Below are positions 1 to 6,113 of a stretch of DNA of 21,127 nucleotides, piece by piece (within the stretch, counting starts at the first letter, position 1; each line of letters begins with the position of its first letter). The notes under the pieces were generated by a model. It had not been told where the DNA came from. It was given only the letters and a program-made list of their open reading frames with translations, and ran no database searches. This DNA comes from a virus. Position numbers and translations under genes: made by a program. Where the stretch lies: positions 1 through 21,127 of IMG/VR virus record IMGVR_UViG_3300046804_004454, one strand, 5' to 3'.

Positions 1-1
1 A

Positions 2-61
2 CGACTTATTGACAATAAATCTTTTGAACAAGAAGATCAGCTATCAGATATAAGTATCTAA
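2..61 (+). CDS. 3' end of an unidentified upstream gene (partial)
   Basis: An open frame enters from the left edge, encodes 19 residues (ending in the polar sequence QEDQLSDISI) and stops with TAA one base before the ATG of the next gene. The same TAA-T-ATG junction occurs between the two NHL-protein genes at 16041-16047, which supports a real gene end. The fragment is too short to assign a function. It could still be a chance open frame. Confidence 0.5.
   Translation, partial: RLIDNKSFEQEDQLSDISI
49..56 (+). promoter_or_regulatory. Weak late-promoter-like octamer TATAAGTA
   Basis: TATAAGTA matches 7 of 8 bases of the T4 late consensus TATAAATA and ends 6 bases before the ATG at 63. Its spacing is one base longer than the 5-base spacing seen at the clearest sites in this window. 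It is tentative because the region is AT-rich. Confidence 0.3.
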
Positions 62-62
62 T

Positions 63-1343
63 ATGGCTGAGTGTCCATCAAAAGCATTAAATTATAATGC
101 AAACTGCGATACAGAAAAAGAACTAGTATACCCTATAGCTACTTCTTTACTTGTTGAGTGCACACCCACGCCATCAGTTTCCTCAAAAGACTATATCTCA
201 AGGCCTTACCAGAAAGAGCGAATACTAGACCCTCTACTTAACGGAGACTATGTATTTACTGAGCTTATCACGCCCACTCCTACTCCATCGGTAACTCCTT
301 CATTTACTCCTACTCATACACCTACACCGACCCCTACCCCGACCCCACCATTGGTACCGTCTCCAACCCCTACTGTTACTCCTACTCTCACACCTAATCC
401 CACTCCTTCTATAACACCCGAGCCCCCAATAACATTTAATCTGCAGTTAGATATAAAAGTAATGACAAGAGCAAAATTTGCTTTTAATATGCTAACAAGT
501 GAATTTGCATTATTTCACGAGACAGAGGGGCCCTTCCCGGTAGAGCCTAAAGCTTTTACTTATATAGTAAGATCTGGTATAAATTCTGTGATAAACTTAT
601 TTTTAGAGTGGAATACAGCGTGGCAACAGCCACGTATAAAAGGTACTCCGCCTGCTTCTACTAGAAGCGTACAATTCAAGAACGGTGTTCTTACATATGA
701 AGGCAATAATACATGGAAGTTCGACGGGCTAAATAAAAACTATCGCAGACCAAATTTTAATGATTATAGATATCTTATAGCCATAAGAAATTTTGCAAGA
801 ACTGCTCGGCCGTTTGCAGCTGCTGTAGTAGCAGCTGCCCCTGTTTTACCGCCACTCATATTTGGGGCTTCCTCTATAGCTGGAGCTGCAGCTGTAGCCA
901 CCGGGCTAAATGCTGCTGGGGCATATGTAGCTGGTTATCTTGCTTCTATACCAGGGGCGACCGTCATAGGCAGTATTCTATCGTCAGCTGCCGGTGTCAT
1001 TACTCAAATAGCAACTTTTCTAGGCCCTATTGGGTGGGTGATAGGTGCTGTATTCCTTATACTCTCATTTTTTATAAATAAACCTCCACCACCAAGAAAA
1101 ATACCTCAATGGTCCTCTGTAACAGAGTTACCTATGCCTGTAGCTGCAACACATAGAAACGTCAACTTACAAGCTGGTACTATTCCTGCCTGGTCTCCAA
1201 AAGGAGGAATTCGTATCGAGCAATATCCTACTGCTCAAAACGGATATATGGTTATAGTAGATTTAGATACCATAGAGGCTACGCCGACTACTCCCTCCGC
1301 CACAGATCAGGGATTTCAATTTACTCTAGAGTTCGTGCAGTAA
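63..1343 (+). CDS. Thr-Pro-linker protein with a long hydrophobic segment, function unknown
   Basis: The protein has 426 residues and belongs to no family I recognise. It has a polar N-terminus with three cysteines (C4, C15, C33) and a low-complexity Thr-Pro linker at residues 69-122. A soluble-looking domain covers about 125-245. An Ala/Gly-rich hydrophobic stretch covers about 247-339, long enough for several membrane-spanning or amphipathic helices. A run of four prolines (341-344) and a C-terminal domain follow. There is no N-terminal signal peptide. Extended TP linkers are typical of surface-exposed modular proteins, so a virion-surface or membrane-interacting role is possible, but that is inference. 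The gene is on the structural-gene strand, follows another ORF by one base, and abuts the convergent gene at 1344 with no gap. Confidence 0.85.
   Translation: MAECPSKALNYNANCDTEKELVYPIATSLLVECTPTPSVSSKDYISRPYQKERILDPLLNGDYVFTELITPTPTPSVTPSFTPTHTPTPTPTPTPPLVPSPTPTVTPTLTPNPTPSITPEPPITFNLQLDIKVMTRAKFAFNMLTSEFALFHETEGPFPVEPKAFTYIVRSGINSVINLFLEWNTAWQQPRIKGTPPASTRSVQFKNGVLTYEGNNTWKFDGLNKNYRRPNFNDYRYLIAIRNFARTARPFAAAVVAAAPVLPPLIFGASSIAGAAAVATGLNAAGAYVAGYLASIPGATVIGSILSSAAGVITQIATFLGPIGWVIGAVFLILSFFINKPPPPRKIPQWSSVTELPMPVAATHRNVNLQAGTIPAWSPKGGIRIEQYPTAQNGYMVIVDLDTIEATPTTPSATDQGFQFTLEFVQ
267..428 (+). repeat. Degenerate Thr-Pro coding repeat (6-base period)
   Basis: The DNA is a run of cct/act-type codons giving alternating Thr-Pro dipeptides, interrupted by occasional Ser, Val, Leu, Phe or Asn. 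It encodes residues 69-122 of the gene at 63. The period of about 6 bases and the third-position variation show an old, protein-selected repeat, not a recent simple-sequence expansion. Confidence 0.85.
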
Positions 1344-1661
1344 TTACAAGCGACAAACAAAAGCTTTTAACAGGCTGACTACCTGTCTTGAGGATAGTAT
1401 GTTGATTACTCTCTTCTCCATATATAAGACTTTTGTTTCTGGCCAGTCTGGATATAGATAGTGTATACACTCGTGTATTAAAGTAGGTATAAATTCTTTT
1501 CTATAGTCTATCTTAATACCATCCTCCCATTCGCACCAACCCATAACACCTCGAAGTTTAGCGAGTTTAAAAAAGGATCCAGATTTCTTTTTAATTAAAG
1601 CTAAAACTCTTCTATATATGCGCTGTAACTCTGCTCTGTCGACTTTGCTCTTGCGCTTCAT
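1344..1661 (-). CDS. Minimal HExxH metallopeptidase-like protein
   Basis: The protein has 105 residues, with a very basic N-terminal helix. Residues 63-67 read HECIH, a canonical HExxH zinc-binding and catalytic motif. Acidic residues E75 and E82 follow, either of which could be the third ligand. The pattern 'TLIHECIHYLYP..PE' resembles small phage-encoded SprT- or ImmA-like zincin cores (family knowledge), but the protein is far shorter than most active peptidases. A conserved structural or regulatory protein is the alternative. Start choice: the ATG at 1661 follows AATAAATA by exactly 5 bases. Its stop TAA abuts the stop of the convergent gene ending at 1343, the two forming TAATTA. It is divergent from the gene at 1706. 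Confidence 0.82.
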   Translation of the reverse strand: MKRKSKVDRAELQRIYRRVLALIKKKSGSFFKLAKLRGVMGWCEWEDGIKIDYRKEFIPTLIHECIHYLYPDWPETKVLYMEKRVINILSSRQVVSLLKAFVCRL

Positions 1662-1666
1662 GTGTA

Positions 1667-1674
1667 TATTTATT
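1667..1674 (-). promoter_or_regulatory. Late-promoter-like octamer AATAAATA
   Basis: On the minus strand AATAAATA lies exactly 5 bases before the ATG at 1661. It matches 7 of 8 bases of TATAAATA and fits the NATAAATA late motif described for cyanophages. It forms a divergent pair with the site at 1693-1700, which has the same spacing to its own start. Confidence 0.55.
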
Positions 1675-1692
1675 GGACTTAATATTTAAATC

Positions 1693-1700
1693 TATAAATA
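1693..1700 (+). promoter_or_regulatory. T4-type late promoter TATAAATA
   Basis: This is a perfect TATAAATA, 5 bases (TATGT) before the ATG at 1706. T4 late promoters place this box at about -13 to -6, so the predicted transcript would start at or next to the A of the ATG. No Shine-Dalgarno sequence is present. Confidence 0.68.
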
Positions 1701-1705
1701 TATGT

Positions 1706-2092
1706 ATGAGCAAATCTATTATAACGCCATTTCTCGCACTCCAGAATCAATTAAAAATATGGCATTGGTTAACTAGTAGCTATGCCCAGCATAAAGCTTT
1801 CGGTGATACATACGATTTATTAGATGACTCTATTGATGAGTTTATTGAAGTTTTTGTAGGTAGATATAGTAGAGATAAACTCGTAGCAGTTTCTAATTTA
1901 GAGGTTACAGTACAGATGTATCTAGGTACTGATATTGGAAATGCTATAAATGAAATAGATACATTTATAGATGACTTTCTCTATAATACAGTAAATGCTA
2001 TTATTAATACTACTGACACTGATCTACTTAATATTAGAGATACAATTGCAGGGCAACTAAACCGTCTCAAGTACCTGTTGACTCTTAGCTGA
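1706..2092 (+). CDS. DUF5856-like small helical protein
   Basis: The protein has 128 residues from the ATG at 1706. A TTG 33 bases upstream is in frame, but the perfect late-promoter box lies between the two, so the ATG is preferred. The segment 'LKIWHWLTSSYAQHKAFGDTY' (paraphrased here as helix W-H-W...HKAFG) and the following Asp/Glu-rich stretch with DEFIEVFVG match my recollection of the DUF5856 family of phages and large DNA viruses. That family is predicted helical and ferritin-like, and its function is unknown. Histidines and acidic residues would suit metal binding (inference). The 3' end overlaps the convergent gene at 2057 by 36 bases. Confidence 0.85.
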   Translation: MSKSIITPFLALQNQLKIWHWLTSSYAQHKAFGDTYDLLDDSIDEFIEVFVGRYSRDKLVAVSNLEVTVQMYLGTDIGNAINEIDTFIDDFLYNTVNAIINTTDTDLLNIRDTIAGQLNRLKYLLTLS

Positions 2093-2368
2093 GAGTTTTG
2101 CCCACTTTGTATACCGTGCAATAATCTCTGCAGACGGAGACGGGATTAAATCAGATACATTAAACCTTGCTCTAATTTCAGCGGTAGAAAGACCTTCCCG
2201 TAGAAGCTTTCTACCTTCTGCTGATACGTAATTAGAGATCAAGCTCTCTACACTACCATACTTTGTAGCCCGAACATCAAATGTTCTAGGTGCCACTCTT
2301 ACTGTCTTTCCTGTTAGAGTGCAAGTAAGTTTATTTTTATTAATTGTTGACATAGATATATTATTCAT
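2057..2368 (-). CDS. Small conserved-looking phage protein, function unknown
   Basis: The protein has 103 residues from the ATG at 2368, or 98 from the in-frame ATG at 2353, which begins MSTINKNK and looks like a natural N-terminus. The first start overlaps the upstream stop by 8 bases. The second leaves a 7-base gap and has only a poor late-type box. Visible features are an N-terminal 'TCTLTGKTV' stretch with one cysteine, then a helical region with KYGSVESLISNYVS and LLREGLSTAEIRARF. The latter looks like a short helix-turn-helix or helical-bundle element, but I assign no function. It is the last gene of the minus-strand operon that starts at 4103, and its 3' end overlaps the DUF5856-like gene by 36 bases. 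Confidence 0.78.
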   Translation of the reverse strand: MNNISMSTINKNKLTCTLTGKTVRVAPRTFDVRATKYGSVESLISNYVSAEGRKLLREGLSTAEIRARFNVSDLIPSPSAEIIARYTKWAKLSAKSQQVLETV

Positions 2369-2558
2369 TTACTGTTGCATCGAGAGGCATTCCAAATTCA
2401 GTAGCTATTTCAAGAGTATCTTTAGGAAATGTATACATACCAGTTTTATTTGTAAGATACACCAGCATATTTGATAGATACGGTGTTAAGCTATAAGCTA
2501 CAGCTTCGTACATCCATCTCACTATATAATAAGCAATTCTATATACACTATTAATCAT
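2361..2558 (-). CDS. Small protein with hydrophobic N-terminal helix, function unknown
   Basis: The protein has 65 residues. The first half is rich in Tyr, Val, Ile and Leu (IAYYIVRWMYEAVAYSL) and could form an amphipathic or membrane-associated helix. The second half is polar and acidic. The ATG overlaps the clamp-loader stop in an ATGA arrangement, which indicates translational coupling to that gene and argues that this short frame is real. No family is recognised. Confidence 0.68.
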   Translation of the reverse strand: MINSVYRIAYYIVRWMYEAVAYSLTPYLSNMLVYLTNKTGMYTFPKDTLEIATEFGMPLDATVNE

Positions 2559-3484
2559 GATTCATAGAATATGTTCTCTAAGTTAAGAATGCAACTAAAA
2601 AAGTTAATCTCATGATCTGCGACGAAATTATCTCTATACAGATGTTCACTAATCTGTAATAAACATAGCTTTTTACAGGTTTCTTTTATCGGAGAGGCAT
2701 ACATAGCGTCAAATAAAGATTTAAGTAATCTCTGATAGTCTCCACCAAATGTACTCTCTGATTCAATAATAGTTCTTCTTAAGTCAAATATATTTTTCTT
2801 ATTAGTAAGAGAGTTAATAATTATAGAGATAGTCTCGTTATTATCTACCCCTGGTAATACTAGCTGGCCAGTAACACTTGCTTTTTGTAGATCATTGATA
2901 GCCCGGCGAAAGTCTGGGTATCTATCTCTAATAAACTTAACAATAGCTGTCTTATCTTCTCCTAGTGATAGCTTTTCACTCTTGCATATGTACAGTAATC
3001 TTTCTGCAAAGATATCTACACTACACTCGAGATCAAATACCTGACACCGGGATTCAAGAGGCTCAATAATTCTATGCTTATAATTAGCAGTAAGGATAAA
3101 TCGCGTAGTGTCAACATACTCCTCCATTACGTTACGTAAGATTCGTTGACTATCTCCTGTAAGAGAGTCAGCCTCATCTAAGATAACGACCTTTATGCCA
3201 CCATCGATAGATCTGGTCTGTGCAAATGTGATTACTTTATTGCGAATACTATCTACACCATTTTCGTCAGATGCATTGATGTAAAGATATTGACACTTCA
3301 AGATATCATTTACTATAATCTTTGCTAGGGTAGTTTTTCCTTGACCAGGTGGTGAACAAAAAAGTAAGTGAGGAATGTTATCGCTAATATTTTTAAAGTA
3401 GTCTCTGTTTTCATTTGACAGAATTAACTCATCTAGATTTCTGGGTCTATACTTTTCAACCCACAATTTACTAAAGTAACTCAT
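2555..3484 (-). CDS. Sliding-clamp loader ATPase (gp44 / RFC small-subunit type)
   Basis: This 309-residue AAA+ ATPase loads the phage sliding clamp onto primer-template DNA for replication and, in T4-like phages, for late transcription. Motifs in order: the RFC-box N-terminus W-x-EKYRP (8-14), Walker A SPPGQGKTT (44-52), Walker B VVILDEAD (99-106), sensor-1 LTAN (131-134) and the arginine-finger motif SRC (145-147). A C-terminal helical collar domain follows. T4 gp44 has 319 residues, so the gene is full length. The ATG overlaps the dUTPase stop and the stop overlaps the next ATG, both as 4-base ATGA junctions. The small subunit (gp62) and the clamp (gp45) are not in this window. Confidence 0.95.
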   Translation of the reverse strand: MSYFSKLWVEKYRPRNLDELILSNENRDYFKNISDNIPHLLFCSPPGQGKTTLAKIIVNDILKCQYLYINASDENGVDSIRNKVITFAQTRSIDGGIKVVILDEADSLTGDSQRILRNVMEEYVDTTRFILTANYKHRIIEPLESRCQVFDLECSVDIFAERLLYICKSEKLSLGEDKTAIVKFIRDRYPDFRRAINDLQKASVTGQLVLPGVDNNETISIIINSLTNKKNIFDLRRTIIESESTFGGDYQRLLKSLFDAMYASPIKETCKKLCLLQISEHLYRDNFVADHEINFFSCILNLENIFYES

Positions 3485-3924
3485 CGCCCAGAACTTCCAA
3501 AGCCGTTTTCCCCGCGTGCAGACTCACTTGCAGAATCAACAAAAGATGTATCTGGAACAATAAGTGGATATACAACTAGCTGTGCAATACGGTCGCCTTT
3601 CTTAACAGAGTAGTCTTTATCACTATTATTTACAAGTCTGATACCCATATCTCCACGGTATTGATTATCAATAATTCCAGGAAAAGCATGAATGCTATGC
3701 TTGAACTGTAATCCAGACCTAGACTCGATTCTTACCCAGAACCCTGGAGAGACATACCCTAATTTAAGGCCTACTGGTGCCATAGCTGCACCACGAGCAG
3801 GGATAGTTACATCTTCTACAGCAGTCATATCAAGACCTGTATCTCCGGTAAGAGGGTCTTTAATATTCTGAGAAGGCAATACTGCATCGGGATGAGTCTT
3901 AACAAACTCTAGTTTAATATTCAT
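3481..3924 (-). CDS. dut: dUTP diphosphatase (trimeric dUTPase)
   Basis: This 147-residue enzyme hydrolyses dUTP to dUMP and pyrophosphate, keeping uracil out of phage DNA and feeding thymidylate synthesis. All five trimeric-dUTPase motifs are visible. Motif I is DTGLDMTA (28-35) and motif II is RIESRSGL. Motif III is GIIDNQYRGDMG with the catalytic Asp and the uracil-gating Tyr. Motif IV is KKGDRIAQLVV and motif V is the C-terminal RGENGFGSSGR, the flexible Phe-containing lid. Length is normal for the family. The start lies 2 bases after the stop of the 58-aa gene, and its own stop overlaps the clamp-loader ATG. The context is DNA-precursor supply alongside replication genes. Confidence 0.97.
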   Translation of the reverse strand: MNIKLEFVKTHPDAVLPSQNIKDPLTGDTGLDMTAVEDVTIPARGAAMAPVGLKLGYVSPGFWVRIESRSGLQFKHSIHAFPGIIDNQYRGDMGIRLVNNSDKDYSVKKGDRIAQLVVYPLIVPDTSFVDSASESARGENGFGSSGR

Positions 3925-3926
3925 AA

Positions 3927-4103
3927 TTAGCCGTTAATAAGAGATTGTCCTGGGTATTTGATATCTTGAACCTCGTGTACAGATCTGTTAACCAGGCTAT
4001 TTGTTTGTACGGCTTGTTGTTTTGCAAGCCACACTAGTAGTTCTTGTACCTTGTCGTTTGGGATATGATACTCCCCGACGTTGGAAACTATAATCTTTGT
4101 CAT
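3927..4103 (-). CDS. 58-residue first gene of the dut operon, function unknown
   Basis: This short gene reads from an ATG at 4103 to TAA at 3927-3929, and dut begins 2 bases later. The product starts MTKIIVSNVGEYHIPNDK, then has a likely amphipathic helix (VQELLVWLAKQQAVQ) and a polar C-terminus ending QSLING. It has balanced composition and fills an otherwise empty 180-base gap between dut and the divergent gene at 4144. The tight spacing suggests cotranscription. No homologous family is recognised. An AT-rich TATTATAT stretch lies just upstream, but no convincing late box. Confidence 0.72.
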   Translation of the reverse strand: MTKIIVSNVGEYHIPNDKVQELLVWLAKQQAVQTNSLVNRSVHEVQDIKYPGQSLING

Positions 4104-4143
4104 AAGTAATATAATACTACGACCTTTTTTGAGAAATTCTACT

Positions 4144-4605
4144 ATGAGCTACGAAGAAAATGAAAATATAGATGAGATTGTACAAAAGCTAAAAGCTACT
4201 AACCCTGAGCAAAATGAGCTATCTGTACCTAATGTAGATGATGAGTCTGTTAATAGATACGTTTTTGAAAAGTCTACTGAATTGGTAGAGAGTAGCTTAC
4301 AAGCTATACAAACAATAAGAGATACCATTATACAGGGAGTTAGCCCAGATGAGATCAACGCTCTCTCTTCTCTTATAAATGCAACAAATAAAGCGTTAGA
4401 TACCCTTAATAAAATTAACTTGCAAAATAAGAGAGATAAAACTAGTGAGCGTCTTAAGAATCTAGAACTAGCTGCTCGCAAAGAAATGTTTGCAAAGCGT
4501 ATACCTAACACTACTAATGTACTAATAGCTACAAGAGAAGAGATTATGAAGCAAATCTACTCAAATGGCAATAATGCCTTGCCGTCTAGGACTGATACAC
4601 CTTAA
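4144..4605 (+). CDS. Helical acidic protein, possible small terminase subunit
   Basis: The protein has 153 residues from the ATG at 4144. A TTG at 4081 would extend it, but that extension runs antisense through the divergent 58-aa gene and gives an unlikely hydrophobic leader. The product has an acidic disordered N-terminus (EENENIDEIV), then long predicted helices with the pattern SLQAIQTIRDTI...SPDEINALSSLI...ALDTLNKINLQNKRDK. The central helical hairpin plus charged C-terminal helix, and the length, resemble gp16-type small terminase subunits (T4 gp16 has 164 aa) that recognise DNA for packaging. That resemblance is weak and no large terminase is nearby, so it is only a candidate. Its 3' end overlaps the convergent 504-aa gene by 20 bases. 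Confidence 0.78.
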   Translation: MSYEENENIDEIVQKLKATNPEQNELSVPNVDDESVNRYVFEKSTELVESSLQAIQTIRDTIIQGVSPDEINALSSLINATNKALDTLNKINLQNKRDKTSERLKNLELAARKEMFAKRIPNTTNVLIATREEIMKQIYSNGNNALPSRTDTP

Positions 4606-6100
4606 CAAAAGGCCCGCTCTCTTTAGAGCTTGAAGCTGCATATGTAATCAGCTCGGTCATAATCTTATTCTTTACATCACTGTTTAAAGTGTTTAAGATG
4701 CTTAGAAATTTAAGCCCAAAATATTTACTGAAAGTATAATCTTCGCTGACATTAGATTTAGCTTGCTGGTTATCGGTAGATGGATTGATAGCTTGAATTA
4801 AGGCATCAGCATCTCTAATTTCAGGAGTAACTGGACCTCCAAGCTTGACAAACATATCAAATATGTCTCTAAGCATTATAGTGCTTTGCTCTGGATCTGC
4901 AGCTTTTACTCTGACCTCTTCTACAGAAGGTAACTCTTCAAGATTATTTCTCTTTAGTACTTTATTTATAATACCATGTGATATACGACCGCCTGCAGCG
5001 AATTCTCCTTTTATTTCAGCTTGAAAATTTTGCCACGCTACAAATGATCTAAATTGTAGACTACAATCTTCTTCTGGTTCATCTACATTGTGTCTATATA
5101 AACAGTTAATGTAAACGTCTTTTGATAGAATACCCTTTCTGCCTTCTCCTACCTCGTGAGATAGGTATGTTACAATAGGTCTAGTTTCATTAAGATTATA
5201 TTCTCGAGAATGTACGGCATTCTTAGTTCTCTTAAGTGAGATACCAATAACATGCTTTTGATTATATAGCTCTATAAGAATATTATTTAGAGTAATAATA
5301 TCAGGAGTACCTTTAACTTTATCTAGTACTTCTTGTTCTGAGACAGAAGCGCTAACTGCCCATATATCAGATGGATTCCATTTGTTGGAGTTACCAAAGG
5401 GGTCTACGGAAACGATATTAAGAGAGTTAAACTTATTATATATAGCTTGTACAAAGGCAGAGTTGCGATGAAATACAAAATTACCTCCATCAGCTATTTT
5501 AGTTTTAATAAACTCTGCAACTCTCTCATAGTGATCTAACCAACCCTTGTCTTGTTGATCTATCATCTTGTCAACATCTTCGTCAGTTTCGTAAAATTTA
5601 GTTACTGATTTTTCTTTTGCTAGACGGCGTACAATCGGTAGAGAAGCAGCACTAGCTTCTTGATATACAGCAGCCCATAAACATACAGAAGCTTCGTTTA
5701 TTTTTGTATTCTCTGAGCCGCCTCCAGACCCCTTACCCTTAAACTCTCCTGTCTTGAGCAAATCGTTAAGAGAGTACTTGTCCCCAGGGCTAGTTGCGTC
5801 TGATAGCTCTATACTATCATAGATCTTCTTTGCAGCAATATATTCAGGGCTCTTTTTATTAGGGTTACCTACAGATAAATCTTCTATAGATTGTGCTATA
5901 TCTGCATTATAATCAAATATAACATCTTTCTCTACACCGTCTTTTTTGACTTTGAAGAACTGACCGTTTTTATATCTATCGAGAAATATCTTTTTCCTAT
6001 CAGGTCTTTTGTCTGTTTTCTTTTTTGAAAACTCTGCATAAGACATGAAAGCACTCTCACCTATAAGGGAGATAGTATAGTAACTTCTAAAATCAATCAT
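4586..6100 (-). CDS. Large phage protein with a possible PD-(D/E)xK-like nuclease core
   Basis: The protein has 504 residues. It has a basic N-terminus (KKKTDKRPDRKK), a Gly-rich loop (KGKGSGGGSE, 121-130) before a helical E-A-S-x-C-L segment, then WNPSDIW (241-247) and IGISLKR (286-292). The spacing of D245 and K290 on presumed strands, with upstream E135, recalls restriction-endonuclease-fold cores (D...ExK variants). Here the Glu of ExK would be Ser, so activity is inference. I recall similar unannotated proteins in other marine T4-like phages. Start choice is uncertain. The ATG at 6100 follows GATAAGTA by 5 bases, while the ATG at 6046 (MSYAEFSKKK) follows AGGTGA, a plausible ribosome binding site, and gives a more natural N-terminus. 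It lies 12 bases downstream of nrdB. Confidence 0.82.
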   Translation of the reverse strand: MIDFRSYYTISLIGESAFMSYAEFSKKKTDKRPDRKKIFLDRYKNGQFFKVKKDGVEKDVIFDYNADIAQSIEDLSVGNPNKKSPEYIAAKKIYDSIELSDATSPGDKYSLNDLLKTGEFKGKGSGGGSENTKINEASVCLWAAVYQEASAASLPIVRRLAKEKSVTKFYETDEDVDKMIDQQDKGWLDHYERVAEFIKTKIADGGNFVFHRNSAFVQAIYNKFNSLNIVSVDPFGNSNKWNPSDIWAVSASVSEQEVLDKVKGTPDIITLNNILIELYNQKHVIGISLKRTKNAVHSREYNLNETRPIVTYLSHEVGEGRKGILSKDVYINCLYRHNVDEPEEDCSLQFRSFVAWQNFQAEIKGEFAAGGRISHGIINKVLKRNNLEELPSVEEVRVKAADPEQSTIMLRDIFDMFVKLGGPVTPEIRDADALIQAINPSTDNQQAKSNVSEDYTFSKYFGLKFLSILNTLNSDVKNKIMTELITYAASSSKESGPFVKVYQS

Positions 6101-6105
6101 GATAA

Positions 6106-6113
6106 TACTTATC
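6106..6113 (-). promoter_or_regulatory. Weak late-promoter-like octamer GATAAGTA
   Basis: GATAAGTA matches 6 of 8 bases of TATAAATA and lies exactly 5 bases before the ATG at 6100. It is squeezed into the 12-base gap after nrdB. The spacing agrees with the strong sites, but the sequence match is poor. Confidence 0.28.

Noticed and set aside
267-428. CRISPR-like or minisatellite repeat
   Set aside because: The repeat has a 6-base period tied to Thr-Pro codons within an open frame, with no spacers or conserved direct repeats.
1073-1080. Perfect TATAAATA inside the first gene (and another at 21014-21021 inside the partial gene)
   Set aside because: Neither lies before a start codon. A few such octamers are expected by chance in 21 kb of AT-rich DNA on two strands.
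1673-1705. Upstream TTG start for the DUF5856-like gene
   Set aside because: The extension would contain the whole promoter box. The ATG at 1706 has the 5-base spacing seen elsewhere, and MSKS is a natural N-terminus.
4149-4511. 120-codon minus-strand frame opposite the helical 153-aa gene
   Set aside because: Its Ser/Leu-rich composition is typical of the antisense of a charged helical gene, and it has no start context. The plus-strand frame is better.
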